From positions 1 to 56,879 of the forward strand of contig JACXVD010000025.1 of NCBI GenBank assembly GCA_014763545.1: DNA of 56,879 nucleotides, written 5' to 3'. The stretch's first letter is position 1. Each line of letters opens with the position of its first letter. A program made the position numbers and the translations under genes. The notes under the pieces are model-generated. The model ran no database searches. It saw nothing but the letters and a program-made list of their open reading frames with translations, and was not told the origin of the DNA. The DNA is from Sphingomonadales bacterium. Lineage in GTDB: Bacteria > Pseudomonadota > Alphaproteobacteria > Sphingomonadales > Sphingomonadaceae. This document shows positions 19,777 through 27,248 of the stretch, in pieces.

Positions 19777-21536
19777 TCGCCGCTCCCACCGTGGGGGACC
19801 AGCGGGCGCAGGTCCGAAAGGTCGATATCGCGGGTTGCGTCGGGCCGCACGCCCAGCACCGGGCCGATGCGGGGGACGAGGCGGCCGACGACCGGCGCGG
19901 CGTTGAAGGCGGCGGTCCGCTGGAACGAGCTGGCGACAGTGCCCTTGGGCTCGTCCAGCATCGCCACCACGACGTAACGCGGGCGATCCATCGGGAAGGC
20001 TGCGGCGAAGGTCGAGACCAGCGTGTGATGGCGATAGCCGTGGCTGCCCGGCTTTTCGGCGGATCCGGTCTTGCCGCCGACGCGGAAGCCCGGCGCATTC
20101 GCGCTGCGCCCGGTGCCGTCGAGTGCGATCATCCGCAGCAACTGGCGCATGCGCGAGGAGGTCGAAGCCTTGAACACCCGCCGCCCGCGCGGCACCTGGT
20201 CGGGGTCGAGCTTGTAAAGCGTGGCCGGGCGCCAGATGCCGCCGTTGACCAGCGCGGCATAGGCGCTGGCGAGGTGAAGCGGGGTCACCGCGATACCGTG
20301 GCCGAAACCGACCGTCATCGTACGCAGCCGCGGCCAGTCCTTGCCCGGCCAGATCGGGAAGCCGCGCCCGGTCAGTTCGATATAGGGCCGCTGGTTCATC
20401 CCGAGGTCGATCAGCGTACCGCGCAGCTTCTCGCCGCCCAGCTCGTCCGCGATGCGCGCAGAGACGGTGTTGGACGAATGGATCAGCGTTTCGGGCACGT
20501 TGAGCGTGGCGCCCATCGCGTGCGAATCCTTGATCGTGAAGCGGCCCATCTGCACCGGCGAGGCATCGTAACGCTTGCCGAAATCGCGCACCACGCCTGC
20601 GTCGATGGCGGCGGCAATGGTGATCGGCTTGAAGGTGGAACCCAGTTCGTAAACCTGGTTGGTCACGCGGTTGAACGCCTTGGGGAAATAACCGTTCTTT
20701 GCCTCTTGCGGGGTCAGCACCAGATCGCCCGGTTCGACGCGATTGGGATCGAATTCGGGCAGCGAGGCGAGTGCCAGCACTTCACCCGTATCGGCATCAA
20801 GCACGATCCCGGCGGCGCCTTCGGCATTGGTCGAGAGCATGCCCTTGCGCAATTCGTCTTCCAGTGCGCCCTGCACACGCAGGTCGATCGACAGCGACAC
20901 GGGCTGGCCGCGGGTCGCCGGATCGCTCAGCCGATCGTCGAGCACCTGCTCCATTCCCAGCTTGCCGTGGCCATCGCTATCGACATAGCCCAGCACATGC
21001 GCGGCCAGCCGCCCTTGCGGATAATGGCGATCGGTCTCGCGCGGCATTTCCAGCGCCAACTCGCCGATATCCATGACCTTGTTGGCATCCTCGGGCAGCA
21101 CGCGGCGGCGCAGATAGCCGGGCTTGCCGCTGGCCAGCCGTTCGGCCATCGCCTTCTCGTCTATGTCGGGAAAAATCTGCTTCAGCGCATGGGCCACTTC
21201 CTGCGGGCTCTTGACCAGCGCGCTGCCGCTTTCGCCCATCGCGCGCGGATTGAACCACAGCGCATAGGCGGGGAAGGCGCGCGCCAGCGGCACACCGTTG
21301 CGGTCGGTGATTTCACCGCGCGGCGGCAGCAGCGCCTCTTCGAGCGAGGTCGCAGTCGCGGTGCGATCGCTCGACCCGAGCCAGGCGATGCGGCCGATGG
21401 CGAGTGCCGCGACGAGGGCGAACAGGATGGCGACCCACAGCAGGCGCTGGCGGGCCGTGTTGAGCGTGCGGAAGCGGATATGGGCGAGCTGGACCCGGCC
21501 GAGCGAGATCGCAGTGCTCACCGTCATCGCTGTCAT
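19773..21536 (-). CDS. ftsI: septal peptidoglycan transpeptidase FtsI (PBP3)
   Basis: 587 residues. Class B penicillin-binding protein that cross-links septal peptidoglycan. Short cytoplasmic N-terminus, one membrane segment (about residues 33-52), dimerisation/pedestal domain with PPRGEITDRNGVPLA, then the transpeptidase domain with the catalytic triad motifs STFK, SSN (HSSNTVSARIADE) and KTG (GGKTGSAEKPG). The start at 21536 overlaps the stop of the ftsL-like gene (ATGA); MTVST three codons later is an alternative. Confidence 0.97.
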   Translation of the reverse strand: MTAMTVSTAISLGRVQLAHIRFRTLNTARQRLLWVAILFALVAALAIGRIAWLGSSDRTATATSLEEALLPPRGEITDRNGVPLARAFPAYALWFNPRAMGESGSALVKSPQEVAHALKQIFPDIDEKAMAERLASGKPGYLRRRVLPEDANKVMDIGELALEMPRETDRHYPQGRLAAHVLGYVDSDGHGKLGMEQVLDDRLSDPATRGQPVSLSIDLRVQGALEDELRKGMLSTNAEGAAGIVLDADTGEVLALASLPEFDPNRVEPGDLVLTPQEAKNGYFPKAFNRVTNQVYELGSTFKPITIAAAIDAGVVRDFGKRYDASPVQMGRFTIKDSHAMGATLNVPETLIHSSNTVSARIADELGGEKLRGTLIDLGMNQRPYIELTGRGFPIWPGKDWPRLRTMTVGFGHGIAVTPLHLASAYAALVNGGIWRPATLYKLDPDQVPRGRRVFKASTSSRMRQLLRMIALDGTGRSANAPGFRVGGKTGSAEKPGSHGYRHHTLVSTFAAAFPMDRPRYVVVAMLDEPKGTVASSFQRTAAFNAAPVVGRLVPRIGPVLGVRPDATRDIDLSDLRPLVPHGGSGE

Positions 21537-22039
21537 TCGATGGTCTCCGCCCGCGCGCTGCGGATATTTGCTTCATCCGCGATCCGCCCGGCCAGCGTCG
21601 CCAGCGGATTGGCGCCGGCATCGGCGCTGTGGCCGGGATGCACCGGCTTGCCGGTCAGCGGCGAAACCATCGCCGGATAGCCTTCCTCGCCTTCGCGCGG
21701 GGCGCGGGCGACGCGGATCGGCGTCGGCGCGCCGGGTGCGCGCGGCGTGCCGAGCGAGGCCAGCTGGCGTTCGTTTTCCAGGTACTGGTCGGCGCGCGGC
21801 GCCTGATAGCCGAAATCGACCGCATTCCATTCCGACAGCTGGATCTGGCTGGCGCGGGTCTGGAATTCGGTTTCGAGCATTTCCTTCTTGCGCGTGAGCG
21901 CGACGATGCGCCGCTCCTCCAGCCGCACTTCGCTCTTCACCGCGTTGACCCGGAAGGTCAGCGCCGTGAAGGCGGTGAAGCAGATGGTGAGCACGACAGC
22001 CCAGCCGATGTGGCGAAGGCGACTACCGGTGACGATCAT
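21533..22039 (-). CDS. FtsL-like bitopic division protein
   Basis: 168 residues. A short basic N-terminus, one membrane segment (about residues 11-28, [19 protein letters not shown]) and a predicted coiled coil (about 32-75, rich in Glu/Arg/Lys heptads) match FtsL, which forms a complex with FtsB and FtsQ and activates FtsWI. Its place between rsmH and ftsI is the standard ftsL position, and that position is the main evidence because FtsL sequences diverge strongly. The C-terminal ~85 residues (Pro/Ala/Gly-rich, with [15 protein letters not shown]) go beyond the usual ~100-120 residue FtsL and look disordered. Confidence 0.85.
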   Translation of the reverse strand: MIVTGSRLRHIGWAVVLTICFTAFTALTFRVNAVKSEVRLEERRIVALTRKKEMLETEFQTRASQIQLSEWNAVDFGYQAPRADQYLENERQLASLGTPRAPGAPTPIRVARAPREGEEGYPAMVSPLTGKPVHPGHSADAGANPLATLAGRIADEANIRSARAETIE

Positions 22040-22980
22040 GCTGCCTCCTTTCGCGCAGGTGCGCCGGTGCGGGTAGCGAAGCGCAGGGTGGACGAACGCG
22101 CCCGCGGGTTGCGGGCAATTTCCGCCTCGCCGGGACGGATCGCCTTGGAAAGATGGTCGAACACGGCCTGTCCGGCCTGCATCTCGGGCAGGTGGCGCGA
22201 ACCGCCGCCACGCGCCGCTGCATCGCGCAGGAAGCGCTTGACGATGCGATCCTCGAGGCTGTGGAAGCTGACAACCGCCAGACGCCCGCCGCTGCGCAGC
22301 AGCGTTTCCGCCGCGCGCAGCCCGGCCTCGAGTTCGTCGAGTTCGCCGTTCACATGGATGCGCACCGCCTGGAAAGTGCGGGTTGCAGGGTCCTTCTTGT
22401 CATGCGGCTTGTGCCCCAGCGCCTTGCGCACCACGCGGGCGAGTTCGCCGGTGGTGCCGAGCGGGCGGGCCGCGACGATCGCGCGCGCCACGCGGCGGCT
22501 CTGGCGCTCCTCGCCAAAGTGATAGAGCACGTCGGCAATCGCGGCCTCATCCGCGTGGTTGAGGAAGTCGGCGGCGCTTTCGCCGTCCTGGCTCATCCGC
22601 ATGTCGAGCGGGCCGTCCGCCGAGAAGGCAAAACCGCGCCCGGCCTGGTCGAGCTGCATCGAGGATACGCCGATATCCATCGCCACCCCGTCCACCTGGA
22701 CAACGCCTGCCTCGGCCATGGCGGCGACCATTTCGGAGAAGCGGCGCGGATGCAGCACCAGCCGCGGGGGCTGTTCGCGGGTTTCGGGCCACTGGCTGCC
22801 GGCGGCGATCGCATCGGGATCGCGATCGAAGGCATGCACCGTCGCGCCCGCATCGAGCAGTGCGCGGGTGTAACCGCCAGCGCCGAAGGTCGCGTCGATC
22901 ATCACATCGCCCGGTGCAGGGGCGAGCGCGGCGATCACCTCGTCGAGCAGCACGGGAATATGCGGGGCGGCGGGGGTCAT
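22036..22980 (-). CDS. rsmH: 16S rRNA (cytosine(1402)-N(4))-methyltransferase RsmH
   Basis: 314 residues. SAM-dependent methyltransferase of 16S rRNA C1402 (old name MraW). [10 protein letters not shown] at the N-terminus, SAM-binding [15 protein letters not shown] (about residues 35-48), [20 protein letters not shown], and C-terminal [18 protein letters not shown]. The ATG at 22980 overlaps the mraZ stop. Conserved second gene of the dcw cluster. Confidence 0.97.
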   Translation of the reverse strand: MTPAAPHIPVLLDEVIAALAPAPGDVMIDATFGAGGYTRALLDAGATVHAFDRDPDAIAAGSQWPETREQPPRLVLHPRRFSEMVAAMAEAGVVQVDGVAMDIGVSSMQLDQAGRGFAFSADGPLDMRMSQDGESAADFLNHADEAAIADVLYHFGEERQSRRVARAIVAARPLGTTGELARVVRKALGHKPHDKKDPATRTFQAVRIHVNGELDELEAGLRAAETLLRSGGRLAVVSFHSLEDRIVKRFLRDAAARGGGSRHLPEMQAGQAVFDHLSKAIRPGEAEIARNPRARSSTLRFATRTGAPARKEAA

Positions 22981-23486
22981 TTCTTCTTCCCCTTGCCCAG
23001 CTTGGCCTCGACCTCTTCCAGCAGGCTCTGGCAGGCGGCCTTGGCATTGGCCCATTCCTCGCCCATGCGGAACAGTTCCTGCGGATCCCAGATGGTGAAG
23101 AACCGGCCGCCGCCATGGAAATAGAGCATCTCGCCGAGCCCTGCCTGACGGGCCAAGTGGTCGGGCATCTGGAAGCGCCCGCTGTCGTCGAACGACAGCT
23201 TCTTGTAGCCGAAGAACTGCGAGGCGCGGGTGTCGCGGTCGAAATCCTCACCCCGGTTCCAGGCGGCAGCCTCCATCCGGTCGAGCTGGTCTTCCAGCTC
23301 GGCATGGCGCGACAGGCCGAAGCCGGTCAGGCATTTGAACTTGGGATGCTTGTCGAGGCAAAGCACGCGCCCGTCGCTGGATTCGCGAACGGCGCTGCGG
23401 AAGTCGGGCGGCAGGACGAAGCGGCCCTTGTCACCCGCCGGCGACAAGGCCTGTCCACTGTACCCCGTATGTGGCGCGACTGCCAC
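22977..23486 (-). CDS. mraZ: MraZ transcriptional regulator, first gene of the dcw operon
   Basis: 169 residues with a GTG start. MraZ contains two AbrB/SpoVT-like half-barrels and forms rings that bind direct repeats upstream of its own operon, usually repressing it. Both DxxGR-type motifs are present: DKGRFVLP (residues 19-26) and DDSGRFQMP (about 99-107). The lysine-rich C-terminus (GKGKKK) and length slightly above the E. coli protein (152) are normal for alphaproteobacteria. The start is a GTG preceded by GGGGGACGGGG; no in-frame ATG gives a complete first domain. Possible operator repeats lie at 23648-23684. Confidence 0.94.
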   Translation of the reverse strand: MAVAPHTGYSGQALSPAGDKGRFVLPPDFRSAVRESSDGRVLCLDKHPKFKCLTGFGLSRHAELEDQLDRMEAAAWNRGEDFDRDTRASQFFGYKKLSFDDSGRFQMPDHLARQAGLGEMLYFHGGGRFFTIWDPQELFRMGEEWANAKAACQSLLEEVEAKLGKGKKK

Positions 23487-23867
23487 TTGCCCCGTCCCCC
23501 GCTGATGGGTCCCTCACGAATGGACACAACTTCCCCGCCCCGCAGCCGCGCGAGCGACAGCGGATGGCCCGGCGCGATGGCCGGGCACGGGACGAGTCAG
23601 TGAGTCCGATGGACCATCGTATTAACCCCGCTCCACCCGGGATGGAAGGGTAAATCGCGGGAAAACAGGGGGATAAACGGTAAATAGCTAATTTATGATG
23701 TTTTTATTCGGAAACCATCTCGATCAAACGCCCATTTGGCGCGTCCAGCTGCCCTCGCAAGACACTGTGTTTCCTGATGTTTTTTGAGACTCGGGCAAGC
23801 GGCTACCGGCGCCTCCCGCGCCGACTCCGCGTTTTCCCGCTTTTGCCCCGCCATGCGAGCGCGCGGG
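23487..23867 (-). promoter_or_regulatory. non-coding upstream region of the dcw operon
   Basis: A 381-base stretch without a convincing gene lies between the stop of the membrane-protein gene at 23868 and the GTG of mraZ. It is clearly AT-richer than its surroundings between about 23640 and 23740. It holds the G-rich direct repeats described separately. Weak promoter-like hexamers occur (for example TTCCAT-N17-TAATAC on the minus strand near 23611-23645), but none is strong enough to assign. As mraZ is the first gene of the operon, the main dcw promoter is expected here. Confidence 0.6.
23648..23684 (+). repeat. candidate MraZ-binding direct repeats
   Basis: Four short G-rich repeats in the same orientation: GGGTAAA (23648), GGGAAAA (23659), GGGATAAA (23670) and CGGTAAA (23678), the first three spaced 11 bases apart, about one helical turn. 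MraZ is known to bind three or more G-rich repeats (TGGGN in E. coli) at ~10-base period upstream of its own operon. Here they lie 162-198 bases upstream of the mraZ GTG, with the G-rich strand opposite to the mraZ sense strand. The assignment is inferred from position and periodicity. Confidence 0.4.
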
Positions 23868-24677
23868 TCAGCGAAACGCCGTCTCGGCCAGTTCCGCCAG
23901 CGCCGCCTCGCGCAGTGCGCCATCGCCGGCCTCGGGCGGCAGGAGCAGTTGCGCATCGGCAAGGACCAGCACTGCGCCCTGCCCCACGCTGCAGCGGGCG
24001 AGCAGCCCGGCATCGGCCAGCTTGCAGCGCGCGGTGTCGTTGGGGAAGCCTGGCTGCAGCACGAAATGGCCAGCCATGTTGACCGGCGTATCGACCGGTG
24101 GAGCAAGCGACAGGCGCTGGGTCCGGGTGCCTTGCGGTTGTGCTTCGTCGAAGCGCAGCTCCAGCCCCCAGCGGGCAAGGATCGGCGAGAGCAGCACCGC
24201 CCCCTGCGGCGCGCGGGGATCGCCCAGCGGATAGCGGCTTTCCGCCACCAGCAGCGGATCGGCGAACAGCAGCAACCTGCCACCGCCGCGCACCCAATCG
24301 TCCAGCGCGACATTTTCCGCGGGGGTCAGCGCGCGCGGCTGGGCGAGGATCAGGTAACGGAACGGGCCGAGGCGGCTCTCGCCCCCGTCGCTCGCCGCCA
24401 GCACGTCGAGCGGTTCGAGCCGGTAGCGCCGTTCGAGCACCGCGCGCGGCCAGGGGAGCGGCGCGTCACCCGCCAGCAATTCGCCCATATTGCCGCTTTC
24501 GGGCCAGTAAATCGGCAGCGATGTAAGCAGGGCGACCGGCTGGCGCTGCGCTGGCGGTAGCGATTGCGGCGCGCGGGCATGCAGCGCCCACCACAGCGCC
24601 AGCCCTGCCGCCAGAGCCAGCATCAGGGCAAGGATGGTCCGGGCGGCGCGCCGCCGGTTAGCGGTTCGGGTCAACAT
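23868..24677 (-). CDS. membrane-anchored DUF4350-like protein of unknown function
   Basis: 269 residues. An arginine-rich N-terminus and one hydrophobic segment (about residues 13-31, ILALMLALAAGLALWWAL) suggest a membrane anchor; the rest appears periplasmic. The fold hints at a GldG/DUF4350-type domain: LLTSLPIYWPE, a central LDVLAASDG, FRYLILAQPRALTPAE and the DDWVRGGGRLLLFADPLLV segment resemble the glutamine-amidotransferase-like domain found next to ABC-type systems. No transporter gene is adjacent here. The ATG at 24677 lies 20 bases inside the preceding gene, so the two are probably co-expressed. Confidence 0.7.
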   Translation of the reverse strand: MLTRTANRRRAARTILALMLALAAGLALWWALHARAPQSLPPAQRQPVALLTSLPIYWPESGNMGELLAGDAPLPWPRAVLERRYRLEPLDVLAASDGGESRLGPFRYLILAQPRALTPAENVALDDWVRGGGRLLLFADPLLVAESRYPLGDPRAPQGAVLLSPILARWGLELRFDEAQPQGTRTQRLSLAPPVDTPVNMAGHFVLQPGFPNDTARCKLADAGLLARCSVGQGAVLVLADAQLLLPPEAGDGALREAALAELAETAFR

Positions 24678-25020
24678 CGGCCTGGCCCTTTTCGGGCAGG
24701 ATCGCCTGTTCCTGCTTCGGGGTCGGGCTCGGTTCGGAGGGCATGTCGGGCACCACGCCCGCGTCGGCCAGCGGGTCGGTCTTGGGTGCAGGCTGCGGAC
24801 CGGGCGCCACCGTTGCCGCAGACTCCGGCACGGTCGAGGCATCGGTCTGCTTCGCGCGGTCGATCACCACCTGCGCCAGCGCGATCATCAGCATCATCGC
24901 CGCCAGCCCGGCCCCGCCGATCTGCAGGCGCTGCATCGTCTCGCGCCTCGTCCCTGCGAGCGGCAGCGGCGGGGCTTCGTCAGCCGGATCGGTTTCGGGC
25001 AGGGCAGAGAGGTTCGACAC
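24658..25020 (-). CDS. small single-pass membrane protein, unknown
   Basis: 120 residues, not recognised. An acidic N-terminal tail (1-30), one membrane segment (about 33-51, IGGAGLAAMMLMIALAQVV) and a Pro/Ala/Asp-rich, probably disordered C-terminal tail with several PxP stretches. It overlaps the start of the DUF4350-like gene by 20 bases and lies 33 bases downstream of cysK on the same strand. It could be a small partner of the DUF4350-like protein; this is only context. Confidence 0.65.
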   Translation of the reverse strand: MSNLSALPETDPADEAPPLPLAGTRRETMQRLQIGGAGLAAMMLMIALAQVVIDRAKQTDASTVPESAATVAPGPQPAPKTDPLADAGVVPDMPSEPSPTPKQEQAILPEKGQADVDPNR

Positions 25021-25053
25021 AGGAACGATTCTAGCTCGCGCGCAGCCGCGCCG

Positions 25054-26076
25054 TCAATCTTGCACCAGCCAGTCGAACACCGGCAGGCCCTTCGCCCGCA
25101 GCCATTCGGCGTTGTAGAGCGTGGAGAGATAGCGGAAGCCAGTATCGCACAGGATCGTCGCGACGCGCGGCGCCTTGCGCCCCTCGGCCGCCAATTGCCG
25201 CCCCAGCGCCACTGCCCCGGCGACGTTGATCCCGCTCGACAGGCCGAGGCACAGCCCCTCTTCGCGCAGCATCCGGCCGACCCAGTAAAGCCCTTCCTCG
25301 TCCGAAATGCGAAACTGCGTGTCGATCGGCGCGCCGTCGAGATTGGCGGTGATGCGGCCCTGCCCGATCCCCTCGGCAACCGAGGACCCTTCGGCGCTGA
25401 GTTCGCCGCAGGCGTAGTAGTTATACAGCGCCGCACCATGCGGGTCGGTCAGCGCGATGCGGATATTCTCGTCGAACGCCTTGAGCCCCAGGCCGACCCC
25501 GGCAATCGTGCCCCCGGTGCCTGCCGCGCAGGTGAAGCCATCCACCCGCCCTTCGAGCTGCTGCCAGATTTCCGGGGCGGTTCCGTCGATATGCGCCTTG
25601 CGATTGGCGATATTGTCGAACTGGTTGGCCCAGACGGCGCCTTCGGTCTCTTCCGCCAGCCGCCGCGAGGTGTGGACGAAATGCCCCGGATTGGCGAATT
25701 TGGTCGGCGGCACCGTGACCAGCTCCGCGCCCAGCGCGCGCAGCGTGTCCATTTTTTCCTTCGACTGGTTGTCGGGCATGACGATGATCGTCTTGTAACC
25801 GCAGGCATTGGCGACCAGCGCGATCCCGATGCCGGTGTTGCCCGCCGTGCCTTCCACCACCGTGCCGCCCGGCTTCAGCTCGCCACGCGCCTCGGCATCG
25901 CGGATGATCGACAGCGCCGCGCGATCCTTCACGCTGGCGCCGGGATTGGCGAATTCGCATTTGCCCCAGATCTCGCAGCCTGCCGCCTCGCTGGGCCCTT
26001 TGAGCAGGACGAGCGGGGTGTTGCCGATGAGGTCGAGCGTGGTGGTGCGGGCTTGCGGGGCGGTCGGTCCAGTCAT
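25054..26076 (-). CDS. cysK: cysteine synthase (O-acetylserine sulfhydrylase)
   Basis: 340 residues. Fold-type II PLP enzyme making cysteine from O-acetylserine and sulfide. The PLP lysine is K50 in ASVKDRAAL; the phosphate/substrate loop is GTAGNTGIGIALVA; IVMPDNQSKEKMDTLRALGA and GTGGTIAGVGLGLK follow. The length and GTAGNTG loop are those of the longer alphaproteobacterial cysteine synthase A group; cystathionine beta-synthase-like activity cannot be excluded from sequence alone. The start is at the ATG at 26076, as the longer frame adds a non-conserved leader. Confidence 0.93.
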   Translation of the reverse strand: MTGPTAPQARTTTLDLIGNTPLVLLKGPSEAAGCEIWGKCEFANPGASVKDRAALSIIRDAEARGELKPGGTVVEGTAGNTGIGIALVANACGYKTIIVMPDNQSKEKMDTLRALGAELVTVPPTKFANPGHFVHTSRRLAEETEGAVWANQFDNIANRKAHIDGTAPEIWQQLEGRVDGFTCAAGTGGTIAGVGLGLKAFDENIRIALTDPHGAALYNYYACGELSAEGSSVAEGIGQGRITANLDGAPIDTQFRISDEEGLYWVGRMLREEGLCLGLSSGINVAGAVALGRQLAAEGRKAPRVATILCDTGFRYLSTLYNAEWLRAKGLPVFDWLVQD

Positions 26077-26138
26077 GCGCGGAGAGGTAGGCCCTCCCCC
26101 TGCGTGACGCAACTCGACTTGGCTTTAGCCGCGCAAAA

Positions 26139-26456
26139 TCAATCTTCCGGCGCGATGGTGACCTTCAGCCCGTCCAGCTCGTCGGTGAAGGCGATCTGGC
26201 ACGACAGGCGCGAGGTTTCGTTGCGATATTCCGAACTGTCGAGCAGGTCGTTCTCGTCCTCGCTCATCGCCGGAAGCTGGGCGACGAACGCGGGGTCGAC
26301 ATGCACATGGCAGGTCGCGCAGGAACAGCAGCCGCCGCACAGCGCCAGCAATTCGTCGAACCCGTTGTCGCGGATGATTTCCATCACCGACAGGCCGCTA
26401 TCGGCCTCCACGGCAGTTTCCTCACCCGCACGATTGACGACGATCAGCTTCGGCAT
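26139..26456 (-). CDS. 2Fe-2S ferredoxin, adrenodoxin type
   Basis: 105 residues. Electron carrier with one plant/adrenodoxin-type [2Fe-2S] cluster. The four ligands are C40, C46, C49 and C86, with the classical C-x5-C-x2-C spacing in the [16 protein letters not shown] segment. Two extra cysteines (C43, C44) sit inside the loop, which is unusual. Such ferredoxins serve ISC cluster assembly or cytochrome P450 systems; no isc or P450 gene is nearby. It is transcribed divergently from the glycosylase gene at 26553 and upstream of cysK. Confidence 0.95.
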   Translation of the reverse strand: MPKLIVVNRAGEETAVEADSGLSVMEIIRDNGFDELLALCGGCCSCATCHVHVDPAFVAQLPAMSEDENDLLDSSEYRNETSRLSCQIAFTDELDGLKVTIAPED

Positions 26457-26552
26457 GAGAGATTGTTCCCGTTGCTTGCATGTGGGCGCCAGGCCCTTGC
26501 GCGGGGCTGCTAGGCGCTGGCAGGAAATTTGGCAAGCAGCTAGGGAGCGGGA

Positions 26553-27170
26553 ATGGGATTGAGCGCGGCGGCCTTACGCGATGGAATCGAACATGTCGGG
26601 CGCAGCGAACCGGCGATCGCGCGCGCGCTGGAAATCGCCGGGCTGCCCGAGCCGCGCATTCGCGAACGCGGCTATCGCACCTTGCTGCGCACGATCGTGG
26701 GCCAGCAGGTCAGTGTGGCTGCGGCGGCGAGCATGTGGCGCAAGCTGGAGGCGGAACTGGGCGAAGACATGCCGCCCGAAGATTTGCTGGCGCGTGATTT
26801 CGACACGCTGCGCGCCTGCGGCCTCTCGCGCCAGAAACAGGGTTATGCCCGGTCGCTGTGCGAGCTGGTGGTGGCCGGCGCGCTCGATTTCGATGCCCTG
26901 CCTGCCGATGATGAAGACGCCATCGCACAGCTGACGCAGATCAAGGGGATCGGGCGCTGGTCGGCGGAAATCTACCTGCTGTTCGCCGAGGGGCGGCCCG
27001 ATATCTGGCCTGCGGGCGACCTGGCGGTGCAGGTGGGCATCGGGCGGATCCTGGGGATGGAGGAACGCCCGAGCGAGAAGGCAACCCGGGCGCTGGCCGA
27101 CGGGTGGAGCCCGCATCGCGGATCGATCGCGATCTTCACCTGGCATTGTTACAATAATCCGGCGCTGTAG
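26553..27170 (+). CDS. DNA-3-methyladenine glycosylase, AlkA/HhH-GPD family
   Basis: 205 residues. Base-excision repair glycosylase removing alkylated purines. HhH-GPD fold: [19 protein letters not shown] (about 48-64), helix-hairpin-helix around [11 protein letters not shown] (129-139), catalytic aspartate D156 in PAGDLAVQ. It lacks the N-terminal domain of E. coli AlkA (282 residues), as in the short DNA-3-methyladenine glycosylase II group. The ATG at 26553 has GGGAGCGGGA immediately upstream. Confidence 0.93.
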   Translation: MGLSAAALRDGIEHVGRSEPAIARALEIAGLPEPRIRERGYRTLLRTIVGQQVSVAAAASMWRKLEAELGEDMPPEDLLARDFDTLRACGLSRQKQGYARSLCELVVAGALDFDALPADDEDAIAQLTQIKGIGRWSAEIYLLFAEGRPDIWPAGDLAVQVGIGRILGMEERPSEKATRALADGWSPHRGSIAIFTWHCYNNPAL

Positions 27171-27248
27171 GTCGTTGATCGATTTGCCCTGAAATTGTCG
27201 TAGCCGGTCCCTAGCTTGGCACCATTCGACAACGGGATGGGACTCACC

